Part shown: positions 1 through 5,809 of the stretch, piece by piece
Numbering within the stretch: position 1 is the first letter of the stretch
Layout of the letters: each line of letters starts with the position of its first letter
DNA from: Bdellovibrionales bacterium
GTDB lineage: Bacteria > Bdellovibrionota > Bdellovibrionia > Bdellovibrionales > JAMPXM01
Assembly: GCA_005793615.1 (NCBI GenBank)
Contig: SXRI01000471.1
Location: 1-5,809, forward strand
Length of the DNA stretch: 5,809 nucleotides
Direction: 5' to 3'
The notes under the pieces: generated by a model
Told to the model about the DNA's origin: nothing
Seen by the model: the letters and a program-made list of their open reading frames with translations, nothing else
Database searches by the model: none
Made by a program: the position numbers and the translations under genes

Positions 1-613
1 ATGAAGAGATGTCGATCCATTTTTTGACTTGTTCATCGGTGGTATCGCGCACCTTAGGCATTTCATTCGGCTTGATAAACAAGCCCTTACCGGCCTTAAC
101 ATCCCATGACTCAGCCCTAGACTTAAGCGAAGTCACACGCACCAGTCCTTCGAGCGTACAAACCTTTTCGTCGTCTCCCTCGATCGCCATAAAAAACTCG
201 GTGCCGCGCACACCCGCTACAACAGACTTAAGACGAACCTCATAGGGAAACGCCTCAGGGCCCGAGGTTTTTTTGAACTTGGCGCGGAGCTTGCCAGCAA
301 GAATATCGAATCGCCCCAACTCGGACTTCCCTGGAGTTACGAGTTTATGAACGGCAAGCTGGGTCGTCGGCGCCAACCAAATCTCCGACTCACCTTCTTG
401 GAGCATCGCCTTACTGTCCGCTGCTGTTTCAACCGTATCGCCCACTTTTAAAACGGTGCCCACCTCGGCCGGTACCTTTACTTTTCCGTTGATCACTGAG
501 ACTTGCCCTTTGATCTTTTGCACGGTCCAAGCAAAAGCGCTATCTGGAGCGACCACCATCATCGCTCCCACCACAAGGGCGATACCTAACCGACTGCATA
601 ATTCGCTTTTCAT
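1..613 (-). CDS. FecR-domain periplasmic protein (3' end beyond window start)
   Basis: This reading frame starts at an ATG (611-613) and stays open for 204 codons to the window edge, so the C-terminus is missing. Residues 1-28 look like a Sec signal peptide: a short charged start, a hydrophobic core (IALVVGAMMVV) and an AFA cleavage site before Trp29. The mature part reads as a FecR domain. A 'VGDTVETAADSKAML' segment at about 57-71 precedes a 'L.P.T.L' strand. The hallmark VAGVRGTEFFM at 132-142 is followed by 'CTLEGLVRV' at 152-160. There is no cytoplasmic anti-sigma helix or transmembrane span, so it is probably not a FecR-type sigma regulator but an exported protein using this beta-rich domain, perhaps for ligand or surface binding. 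It lies 23 bases after the ferritin-like gene and is probably cotranscribed with it. The purine-rich AGAGAGG (626-632) is 12 bases upstream, a loose ribosome site. The exact role is unknown. Confidence 0.85.
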   Translation of the reverse strand, partial: MKSELCSRLGIALVVGAMMVVAPDSAFAWTVQKIKGQVSVINGKVKVPAEVGTVLKVGDTVETAADSKAMLQEGESEIWLAPTTQLAVHKLVTPGKSELGRFDILAGKLRAKFKKTSGPEAFPYEVRLKSVVAGVRGTEFFMAIEGDDEKVCTLEGLVRVTSLKSRAESWDVKAGKGLFIKPNEMPKVRDTTDEQVKKWIDISS

Positions 614-636
614 ATTCAAAATGGACCTCTCTCTAA

Positions 637-1071
637 TTAAACACTACCGGCATGACGCATCATTTTTTCAACTTCCGAAATATGCGCCTCTTCGTCTACA
701 ATCATCTCACGCGCATACTCTTCAAGAAACACCGACTTACCTTCAACGAGCTTCAGCAGCTTCTTTAAAACGGCAAGTTGCTCGCCCTCATGCTCGAGAC
801 TTTCCTGCAAAATATCGTTAATGGAATGTTTATGCGACTCCAGCAACGGCGCGATCTTCAGCGATGGGTGACCACCCATCGTAGTAATATGCTCACCGGC
901 CATTTCTGCGTGCTTGAGAGACTCGGTTGCCTGGCTGCGCAGCCACGAAACAATCGGAATGCGGTTATGGCCAAAAACCATGAATGAATAATGTGTGTAG
1001 CGAACGACTCCGGCCAGTTCATTTTCTAGAATCCTATTGAGAACCTCTAATATGGGTTTGTTCTTTTTCAT
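637..1071 (-). CDS. Bacterioferritin-like ferritin-family protein
   Basis: This is a 144-residue four-helix ferritin-like protein, probably a cytoplasmic di-iron oxidase or iron store. I chose the ATG at 1069-1071 because AAGGA lies 6 bases upstream. The longer frame to 1104 would need a TTG start next to the preceding stop codon. From this start, family di-iron ligands fall at or near their usual places: E18 and Y25 in helix A, E50 and H54 in helix B, E93 in helix C, and E127 and H130 in the 'DEEAH' motif of helix D. Helix B is unusual, reading ESLKHAE, so the Glu is four residues before the His instead of three. The haem-binding Met next to that His in classical bacterioferritin is a Leu, so haem binding is unlikely. 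Related 'bacterioferritin' proteins with NESLAHA-type helices are, from memory, common in proteobacteria. The gene sits between a YceI gene (35 bases) and a FecR-domain gene (23 bases), probably in one transcript. Confidence 0.85.
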   Translation of the reverse strand: MKKNKPILEVLNRILENELAGVVRYTHYSFMVFGHNRIPIVSWLRSQATESLKHAEMAGEHITTMGGHPSLKIAPLLESHKHSINDILQESLEHEGEQLAVLKKLLKLVEGKSVFLEEYAREMIVDEEAHISEVEKMMRHAGSV

Positions 1072-1077
1072 ACCTTG

Positions 1078-1082
1078 TCCTT
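1078..1082 (-). promoter_or_regulatory. Ribosome binding site of the ferritin-like gene
   Basis: On the minus strand the sequence is AAGGA followed by 6 bases and the ATG at 1071. This site decides the start. The upstream in-frame alternative at 1104 is a TTG only two bases from the yceI stop, with no such motif. Confidence 0.75.
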
Positions 1083-1106
1083 GTTTCGTTTTACTCAGTT
1101 TCAAAA

Positions 1107-1616
1107 CTATTTCTTTCTTGCTGGAATAGTGACGCGAACTTTCACCACGTCTTCAACACCGATGCCCATATACTTGATACCAGTGATCTTGAAGTCAGAT
1201 AGTTTGATCGGAAAGTCAGCCTTAAGTTCGCCGCCTTCGATTTTATAGGTACCTTCGACGTCCTTCTCGATATTCTTCATCTTGATTCGGCCTTTGCCTT
1301 TACCGCCCTTGCCGATGGCGCTCACCAACTCGACAACAGGAAACGTTGCGACCTCTAAATATTTATCCTTGGCGTGTTTATCCCGCAGAGTCATGCCGGT
1401 TTTAAGACTCTTGAGTTCGGCCACAACCTTCTCCGCCCGAACCGTATCGCCATCAATAATCGCCTCGCCTTTGACATCAGAGATCTCCGCCTTGAAATCA
1501 CCAGCGGGATTCAAAGTTACCTCTGCAACGATCTCAGGAGCGGCGAGTACCACCGACGAATACAGCAGTCCAAATACCAATCCACAATACGATATGCCTC
1601 GAACGCCACTTCTCAT
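1107..1616 (-). CDS. YceI-family periplasmic protein
   Basis: This is a 169-residue exported protein of the YceI family, whose members form lipocalin-like barrels that bind isoprenoid or other amphiphilic molecules in the periplasm. The frame extends to a TTG at 1760, but the ATG at 1614-1616 is clearly better. A perfect AGGAGG lies 6 bases upstream, and a signal peptide then begins right at the N-terminus (hydrophobic core about residues 8-24, cleavage after Ala25 or Ala26). The family hallmark is at 71-93: LKTGMTLRDKHAKDKYLE followed by 'FP'. The mature protein of about 144 residues is a little short for the family. A Gly/Lys-rich run at 101-113 (IGKGGKGKGRIKM) makes the middle very basic. 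It is the first gene after the 97-base gap behind potC and likely heads a yceI/ferritin/FecR-domain unit. The ligand cannot be read from sequence. Confidence 0.88.
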   Translation of the reverse strand: MRSGVRGISYCGLVFGLLYSSVVLAAPEIVAEVTLNPAGDFKAEISDVKGEAIIDGDTVRAEKVVAELKSLKTGMTLRDKHAKDKYLEVATFPVVELVSAIGKGGKGKGRIKMKNIEKDVEGTYKIEGGELKADFPIKLSDFKITGIKYMGIGVEDVVKVRVTIPARKK

Positions 1617-1713
1617 CTCAATCCTCCTGAGTAGTATGGGCTTTAGATTAATGACGATTTGGCGAAAACGACAGAGAAAAGCGAATGGCAGACCGCACCA
1701 CAAATGAAGCGAG
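1617..1713 (-). other. Intergenic gap potC-yceI, no clear promoter or terminator
   Basis: These 97 bases separate the potC stop from the YceI start. I saw no hairpin with a U-tract to end the pot transcript. I also saw no convincing -35/-10 pair on the minus strand: TAATCT-like and CATACT-like hexamers exist but lack a partner at 16-18 bp. The YceI ribosome site occupies its downstream end. Whether yceI is read through from potABC or has its own, non-sigma70-like promoter remains open. Confidence 0.4.
1623..1628 (-). promoter_or_regulatory. Strong Shine-Dalgarno of the YceI gene
   Basis: AGGAGG on the minus strand lies 6 bases before the ATG at 1616. It fixes the start 144 bases inside the longest possible frame and agrees with the signal peptide beginning there. 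Confidence 0.85.
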
Positions 1714-2514
1714 TTAGGATTCTGCGTCCGCCAGGGACTTAAGACCGCGCAAGCGAGCAAGAAGAGCGATGAGCACGACGGAGACGATCAACATTATTGA
1801 TGAAAGCGCCTGAATCTTCGGACTCATCCCCTGCTTCATCATTGAATACAAACGCACCGGCAAGGTATCCGATCCGACACCATTTGTATAAAAGGTAACC
1901 AAAAAATCATCGAACGAAATCAGGAATGCCAAGAGAAAACCGGTGACGATCGACGGGGCCAAGAGCGGTAAGGTCACGCGTGTCAGCACCTGCCACTCAC
2001 GCGCACCCAAGTCTCGAGCCGCATCATCGTAGGCCGGGTCAAGCCCTTTGAGGCGCGCGCCAATAATCAAGATGACAAACGGAAGGGTTAAAGTGATGTG
2101 CGCCGCAATGACAGTCCACAAAGACAACGTTAGTCCAAAAAGCGCAAACCATGAAAGCAGAGCCAAGGCCAAGACTAACTCTGGTAACATTAACGACAGC
2201 CACGAAAGCGTACGCAGCACCACTCGTGCACGAAAGCTCCATTTGTCGATCGCCAGGGCTCCCAATAGACCAAGAAGTGTGCTCATCGCCGCCGCCCCGC
2301 TAGCCACTAAAAAACTCCGCGACAAAGCTTCCCATAAAGCCGGATCCGCAAAGACCTCATGATACCAACGTAAAGTAAAATACGATCCGCCATCTTGAAT
2401 ATCGGTGAAAGACGAGATCAGCATGACCGCCAAAGGTAGGTACAAAGCGATCAACATCAACGGCAACACCACCGCAATCGAGCGCGGCGGACGTGGACGA
2501 TGGCGTTCGTTCAT
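1714..2514 (-). CDS. potC: Polyamine ABC transporter permease PotC
   Basis: This is the second inner-membrane permease of a spermidine/putrescine-type ABC importer, 266 residues and close to the usual PotC length. Hydrophobic segments at about 12-34, 66-90, 100-125, 132-153, 186-206 and 238-255 fit six membrane spans. The cytoplasmic EAA loop that docks the ATPase is at 164-183 (DAARDLG...TLP). The following SFDDFLVTFYTNGVGSDTLP at 200-219 and the nearby MMKQGMSPKI are strongly characteristic of PotC. The ATG at 2512-2514 overlaps the potB stop as ATGA, with AAGGCGG a few bases upstream inside potB, so translation is probably coupled. The C-terminus is short and polar. No frameshift or missing motif is visible. 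Substrate class rests on similarity to PotC, and the exact polyamine is not known. Confidence 0.93.
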   Translation of the reverse strand: MNERHRPRPPRSIAVVLPLMLIALYLPLAVMLISSFTDIQDGGSYFTLRWYHEVFADPALWEALSRSFLVASGAAAMSTLLGLLGALAIDKWSFRARVVLRTLSWLSLMLPELVLALALLSWFALFGLTLSLWTVIAAHITLTLPFVILIIGARLKGLDPAYDDAARDLGAREWQVLTRVTLPLLAPSIVTGFLLAFLISFDDFLVTFYTNGVGSDTLPVRLYSMMKQGMSPKIQALSSIMLIVSVVLIALLARLRGLKSLADAES

Positions 2515-3386
2515 GCCGGCCGCCTTGGTCGACCCATTGGTCGATCAAATAAGCGTATCCACCAGATTGCGCCTGCAAGAATCAACATCAAAACGATGGA
2601 AAGCGCAGAGCCGAACGGCCAATCGCGCGCTTTCAAGAATTGCTCGGAAATCAAATTTCCGATAAGCATCGTCTTGGCTCCGCCCAGCAGGTCCGGAATC
2701 ACGAACTCGCCAAAGGCCGGAATAAAAACCAGGAGCACACCCGACACAATCGCCCGGCGAAGCGATGGCAGAATAACTCGATTCATCACTTGGATGTAGC
2801 TAGCACCGAGATCTTGCGCGGCCTCCACCAATGAAAAATCAAATCGCTCAAGCGCGGAATAGAGAGGAAAAACCATGAACGGAAGGTAACTCGAGATCAT
2901 TCCGTAAAGAACCAAAGAGAGGTTTTGCGACAAAGCAAAACGATCAAACTCAACTCCCAATGCCAAAAGAAAATGTGCTACCGGCCCCTCATACGCAACC
3001 AGCGATTTCACTGCGCAGATACGAATCATGAGGTTGGTCAAGAAAGGAATGGCGAGGGCAAAAACAAAGACATTGCGCGCCGTCGCCGACGCGGTCGCCA
3101 TCGCCAAAGCCATCGGAAAGCCAATGATAAAACAAAAGGCGGCGGTGACTGCCGCCAACAAAAAACTTCGCCACAGAATTAGTGAAAAAAGTGGATCCGC
3201 GGAACGCAGATAATTTTCGCCACTCAAGTTCCACTCGAGACCGCCATAGATACCGCGGGACGCGAGGCTCGTGGCAAAAACCAGGAAAAGCGGCCCGAGA
3301 AGAAAAAGTGCGTACCAAACAATCGGTACCCAGCCAAGGCGACCGATGCGCGACCTCACTCGGCGGCTCTTGTGCGTGTCGCTCAT
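2511..3386 (-). CDS. potB: Polyamine ABC transporter permease PotB
   Basis: This is the first inner-membrane permease of the Pot importer, 291 residues, slightly longer than E. coli PotB. It pairs with PotC to form the channel. A basic N-terminal tail (SRRVRSRIGR) precedes the first membrane span at about 19-40. Further spans lie at about 66-98, 104-125, 155-178, 212-234 and 258-278. The ATPase-docking EAA loop is at 188-207 (EAAQDLGASYIQV...ILP), followed by the conserved 'FIPAFGEFVIPDLLGG' at 221-236, typical of PotB-type permeases. The ATG at 3384-3386 overlaps the potA stop as ATGA, and AGGGG (3394-3398) lies 7 bases upstream. The end overlaps the potC start in the same way. The tight overlaps support balanced production of ATPase and both permeases. 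No anomalies are seen. Confidence 0.93.
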   Translation of the reverse strand: MSDTHKSRRVRSRIGRLGWVPIVWYALFLLGPLFLVFATSLASRGIYGGLEWNLSGENYLRSADPLFSLILWRSFLLAAVTAAFCFIIGFPMALAMATASATARNVFVFALAIPFLTNLMIRICAVKSLVAYEGPVAHFLLALGVEFDRFALSQNLSLVLYGMISSYLPFMVFPLYSALERFDFSLVEAAQDLGASYIQVMNRVILPSLRRAIVSGVLLVFIPAFGEFVIPDLLGGAKTMLIGNLISEQFLKARDWPFGSALSIVLMLILAGAIWWIRLFDRPMGRPRRPA

Positions 3387-4507
3387 TCATCAACCCCTGA
3401 AAACACATGGGTCTCCTGGGGTGAGAACTCGACGCGGACCTGATCGCCTACCGTCGTCGTCGCTCCTTCGTCAGTGAACGCCCGTAGCAGAGTAGATTCA
3501 TTCGCGCCCCCAGTGACCGCGAACACCACCTCAGAATAAGTGCCGCGAAAAACTACCTGCACCACTTCGCCCACAAGCGTATTCCAACCCTCACTGGGAT
3601 TGGCGTTCGCGGTCAATATCCGCAACCGTTCGGGGCGCACAAAGAAGCGGGTTTCGGTTTTCCCATCAACACCGCTACCAGGAGTTGCGCCAACACTTCG
3701 TCCACGAAGAATCACGCGATCTCCGAAACTGAGATCGACCCAACCGGCATCGCGTCGCTGAACAGTTCCGAGAATCTCGTTTCGTCGCCCAACAAAACGC
3801 GCACAGAAAACCGATTGCGGCGCCTCATAGAGTTCACGCGGAGTGCTCACCTGCTCGACCCTTCCCGCATTCATGACAGCAATACGGTCCGAAAGCAGCA
3901 TGGCCTCCTCTTGGTCGTGGGTCACAAAAATAAACGTCAGTCCCAGACGCCTCTGTAGAAGCCTGAGTTCCGTTTGCATGTGCTCACGCAACTTCTGATC
4001 CAAAGCCGCCAGCGGCTCATCAAGAAGCACGCACTCCGGCCGATTCGCCAAAGCACGAGCCAATGCCACCCGTTGCTGCTGCCCACCAGACAGAGTTTCT
4101 GGCATGCGTTCACTGAAGCCCGCTAGACTCATCAGGGTCAAAACTTCGTCAACCCGAGAGCGAATCTCAGCCGTCGCCACACCCTTAAGTCGCAAACCAA
4201 AAGCGATATTCTCGAAGACGCTGAGATGCGGGAATAGCGCGTATTTTTGAAAAACCATGTTGAAAGGGCGTTCACGCGCCGGCAATTGGTCAATCCGCCG
4301 TCCGTTCCACCAAATTTCACCCTCATCAGCAGACTCAAGGCCCGCCAGGATTCTGAGCAAGGTCGACTTTCCGCAACCACTCGGGCCGAGAAGCGAAAAA
4401 AACTCACCTTTACGAATCACTAGATCAATGTTGGATAACGCAGTTTGACTATCATAGCGTTTGTGGATATTCCGAATTTCTAAATTCAATAAATTAGAGT
4501 TTTGCAC
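3383..4507 (-). CDS. potA: Polyamine ABC transporter ATP-binding protein PotA
   Basis: This is the ATPase subunit that powers the PotB/PotC importer on the cytoplasmic face, 374 residues as expected for PotA. All nucleotide-binding motifs are intact: Walker A GPSGCGKST (41-49), Q-loop Gln87 in VFQKYALFPHL, signature LSGGQQQRVALARAL (139-153), Walker B CVLLDEP (159-165), D-loop ALD (168-170) and switch His197 (FVTHDQEEAM). After the family linker 'FCARFVGRRNEILG' (234-247), a C-terminal TOBE domain (about 285-370, with FFVRPERLRI) is present, typical of the Pot/sugar importer class. The start is a GTG at 4505-4507. An in-frame TAA at 4517-4519 excludes anything upstream, and the only other early start is a TTG at residue 7. 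No Shine-Dalgarno precedes the GTG, see the promoter entry. The gene is divergent from potD and overlaps potB by 4 bases. Confidence 0.94.
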   Translation of the reverse strand: MQNSNLLNLEIRNIHKRYDSQTALSNIDLVIRKGEFFSLLGPSGCGKSTLLRILAGLESADEGEIWWNGRRIDQLPARERPFNMVFQKYALFPHLSVFENIAFGLRLKGVATAEIRSRVDEVLTLMSLAGFSERMPETLSGGQQQRVALARALANRPECVLLDEPLAALDQKLREHMQTELRLLQRRLGLTFIFVTHDQEEAMLLSDRIAVMNAGRVEQVSTPRELYEAPQSVFCARFVGRRNEILGTVQRRDAGWVDLSFGDRVILRGRSVGATPGSGVDGKTETRFFVRPERLRILTANANPSEGWNTLVGEVVQVVFRGTYSEVVFAVTGGANESTLLRAFTDEGATTTVGDQVRVEFSPQETHVFSGVDE

Positions 4508-4513
4508 GCGGCG

Positions 4514-4542
4514 ATTTTAGGTAAAAGGAGTCAAAATGTCGA
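4514..4542 (-). promoter_or_regulatory. Predicted sigma70-like promoter of potABC
   Basis: On the minus strand, TCGACA (4537-4542) and TAAAAT (4514-4519) are separated by exactly 17 bp, each matching five of six consensus positions. With a -10 ending at 4514, position +1 would fall at or next to 4507, the G of the potA GTG. The transcript would then be leaderless, which agrees with the missing Shine-Dalgarno. The -35 box overlaps the potD start codon, and the spacer contains the potD ribosome site. This is a prediction from consensus only. Confidence 0.5.
4525..4530 (+). promoter_or_regulatory. Shine-Dalgarno of potD
   Basis: AAGGAG lies 5 bases before the ATG at 4536 and fixes the potD start, which is also where the lipoprotein signal peptide begins. 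It lies within the spacer of the predicted opposite-strand potA promoter. Confidence 0.8.
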
Positions 4543-5624
4543 GGGTTGTCTTTGTAAGGATTTTGTTTGCCATTTGCCTCATTAGCGCCTTTTCTCTCAC
4601 GGGTTGCACCGGTAAAAAAGAAGCTCCTAACACCGATGCCACTAAGACTGAAAAAAAGCGTCGCGAGGTGAATCTCGCGATTTGGGCCGCCTATCTTTCG
4701 CCTGAAATCCAAGAAGAATTCACTAAGAAAACCGGAATCGAAATTCACGTCTCGAACTATGTCTCCAATGAAGATCTTTTGGCGAAAGTGCAGGCCGGCG
4801 CCTCCGGGATCGATGTTTGTGTTCCCAGTGACTACATGGTCGACATCATGAACAAGACCGGCTTGCTGCAGGCTCTAGAGCTAGAGAAAATACCCAATCG
4901 CACAGGCCTTGATCCCGCCTTTCTCAAACAAGAGTACGATCCCGAGAATAAATTTTCACTTCCCTATGCATGGTCCACGGCGGGTTTCGCCATCAATCGC
5001 GATCTATTCAAAGGAACCATCTCGAGCTGGAAGGACCTCTTTCAAAACCAAGAGCTCAGCGGTAAAATCTCGCTCCTCGACGACGTCCGCGAAGTCATGG
5101 CGGCAGCACTTAAGGCCAACGGTTTTTCCGTGAATTCCACCGTGGCGGCGGAACTTGAAAAAGCTAAGGCGACGCTCAAGGATGTTCGTAAGCGCATCAA
5201 GATGTACCGCTCGGACTCCATTGATCCGCTGGTGAATAAAGAAATCGCCGTCGCCCATGCCTTCTCGAGTGATGCCCTCAAAGCAGCTGAAAAGACCAAA
5301 GGACAGATCGTTTATATTCTGCCTGAGGAAGGCGGCACTCGCGCCATCGACAATTTGGTGGTTCCCAAAACAGCCAAAAACGTGAGCGAAGCCCATGAGT
5401 TGATCAACTTCCTCCTCAGCAAAGAAGCCAACGTCGCATTTGTGAAGACGATGTATGGTGGCCCCGTGGTGGCGGCGACTCGCAATCTTCTACCACCGGA
5501 GTTGAAATCCAATAGCGCGCTCTTTCCCGCACCTGAAAAACTTAAAAAGTTTGAACGTCTAAAGGACGTGGGACAGGCGACTCGGGACTTTGATCGTATT
5601 TGGACCGAAATTAAAGCTGAGTAG
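4536..5624 (+). CDS. potD: Polyamine ABC transporter substrate-binding lipoprotein PotD
   Basis: This is the extracytoplasmic binding protein of the Pot importer, 362 residues. A signal peptide with a lipobox (SLTGC, Cys24) predicts lipid anchoring, followed by a charged linker at 25-43. E. coli PotD is a soluble protein, so this differs. Family segments run in order: NLAIWAAYLSPE (46-57), SNEDLLAKVQAG (77-88), VPSDYMVDIM (96-105), SLPYAWSTAGFAIN (141-154), LLDDVREVMAAAL (180-192), LPEEGGTRAIDNLVVP (262-277) and HELINFLLSKEA (287-298). Compared with E. coli PotD as I recall it, W50, Y53, Y100, D183, E186 and D272 match the ligand-contact residues W34, Y37, Y85, D168, E171 and D257. The positions of W229, W255 and Q327 hold Phe243, Ala270 and Leu342. 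Amine binding is therefore likely, but specificity may differ. It is transcribed away from potABC. Its promoter, not identified, must lie within the potA coding region. Confidence 0.92.
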   Translation: MSRVVFVRILFAICLISAFSLTGCTGKKEAPNTDATKTEKKRREVNLAIWAAYLSPEIQEEFTKKTGIEIHVSNYVSNEDLLAKVQAGASGIDVCVPSDYMVDIMNKTGLLQALELEKIPNRTGLDPAFLKQEYDPENKFSLPYAWSTAGFAINRDLFKGTISSWKDLFQNQELSGKISLLDDVREVMAAALKANGFSVNSTVAAELEKAKATLKDVRKRIKMYRSDSIDPLVNKEIAVAHAFSSDALKAAEKTKGQIVYILPEEGGTRAIDNLVVPKTAKNVSEAHELINFLLSKEANVAFVKTMYGGPVVAATRNLLPPELKSNSALFPAPEKLKKFERLKDVGQATRDFDRIWTEIKAE

Positions 5625-5809
5625 TTTCCCTCTCAGTTCGAGCAGTCCTTTCTCAACTTGAGCCGCTTCTCGCGTTTACCGGTAAATAATGTTACCGAGA
5701 GTGTGTCAAAATGGGACGCGAACGGCGGACGATCAGAACTAGACCAAGATCTTGGCGAAAGCGAAACCACTAGACCTATTGATAAGTGCGATGAGGCGAT
5801 AGCTGCAGG
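5625..5809. other. Region downstream of potD, no gene assigned
   Basis: These 185 bases lack a confident gene. On the plus strand, the potD frame stays open to the window end after the TAG, with possible starts at TTG 5658 and GTG 5703, but neither has a properly spaced ribosome site. The predicted peptide from GTG is hydrophilic and uses many CGA, AGA, CTA and ATA codons. On the minus strand another frame is open from the right edge to a TGA at 5633-5635 (58 codons), ending in a basic tail. Either could be the edge of a neighbouring gene, or both could be chance. I see no U-tract terminator for potD. Confidence 0.35.
5675..5686. repeat. 12-bp perfect palindrome, possible operator
   Basis: TTTACCGGTAAA is fully self-complementary. 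A third half-site, TTACCG, follows at 5692-5697, so CGGTAA (5680-5685) can also pair with it across a 6-base loop. No U-tract follows on either strand, so it does not look like an intrinsic terminator. A regulator binding site for a neighbouring gene to the right is possible but unproven. Confidence 0.35.

Noticed and set aside
9..245. Plus-strand open frame of 78 codons
   Set aside because: It lies opposite the FecR-domain gene, whose minus-strand frame has a signal peptide and family motifs. The plus frame shows no recognisable domain.
456..987. Plus-strand open frames across the FecR/ferritin-like region
   Set aside because: They are antisense to well supported genes and have no domain features.
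1072..1104. Longer N-terminus for the ferritin-like protein
   Set aside because: It would start at TTG without a ribosome site. The ATG at 1071 has AAGGA at 6 bases and gives family-consistent numbering.
1617..1631. Small hairpin CTCA/TGAG around the YceI ribosome site
   Set aside because: The stem is only four base pairs with a 7-base loop, too weak to claim as a regulatory structure.
1617..1760. Longer N-terminus for the YceI-family protein
   Set aside because: The extension would begin at TTG inside potC and bury the signal peptide. AGGAGG supports the ATG at 1616.
4445..4473. Possible potD promoter TTGACT with a -10 inside potA
   Set aside because: The -35 is good, but at 17 bp the -10 would be TATTCC, matching only three positions. 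Other combinations are no better.
5652..5662. CTCAA-C-TTGAG inverted repeat as a potD terminator
   Set aside because: The loop is one base, the stem is short and no T-tract follows.
1..5809. CRISPR arrays, tRNA/rRNA genes, insertion sequences
   Set aside because: I saw no regularly spaced repeats, no transposase-like frames with terminal inverted repeats, and no recognisable RNA gene. Nearly all of the window is accounted for by the seven coding genes.

Overview
This window looks like chromosomal DNA from a Gram-negative bacterium. It encodes a Pot-type ABC transporter, three proteins that appear exported (two signal peptides and one lipobox), and a bacterioferritin-like protein. Base composition looks moderate, with no obvious islands or mobile elements. 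A Bdellovibrionota/deltaproteobacterial-type host is possible, but that is a weak impression and not a determination. The gene content is mostly ordinary, and I see no new defence or mobile system.

Layout. A divergent point lies at about 4508-4535. To its left, on the minus strand, run potA (ATPase), potB and potC (permeases), joined by two ATGA stop/start overlaps. After a 97-base gap come a secreted YceI-family protein, a ferritin-like protein and a FecR-domain periplasmic protein, the last cut off by the window start. All six genes point the same way. The last three are closely spaced (35 and 23 bases) and probably form one unit, either fed by read-through from potABC or driven by a promoter I could not recognise. 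To the right of the divergent point, potD (the substrate-binding lipoprotein) runs on the plus strand. The last 185 bases contain no convincing gene, only two competing open frames and a 12-bp perfect palindrome.

How the genes work together. PotD would capture a polyamine-like cation and deliver it to the PotB/PotC channel, driven by PotA. Splitting potD from potABC head to head, with only 28 bp between start codons, is the most striking arrangement here. A good sigma70-like promoter for potA overlaps the potD start codon, and its predicted transcription start falls on the potA GTG codon, which suggests a leaderless message. PotD keeps the acidic amine-binding residues of the family but has lost several aromatic/polar pocket residues, so its exact ligand is uncertain. 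The YceI, ferritin-like and FecR-domain proteins could form an envelope or iron-stress module. That link is inferred from gene order alone.
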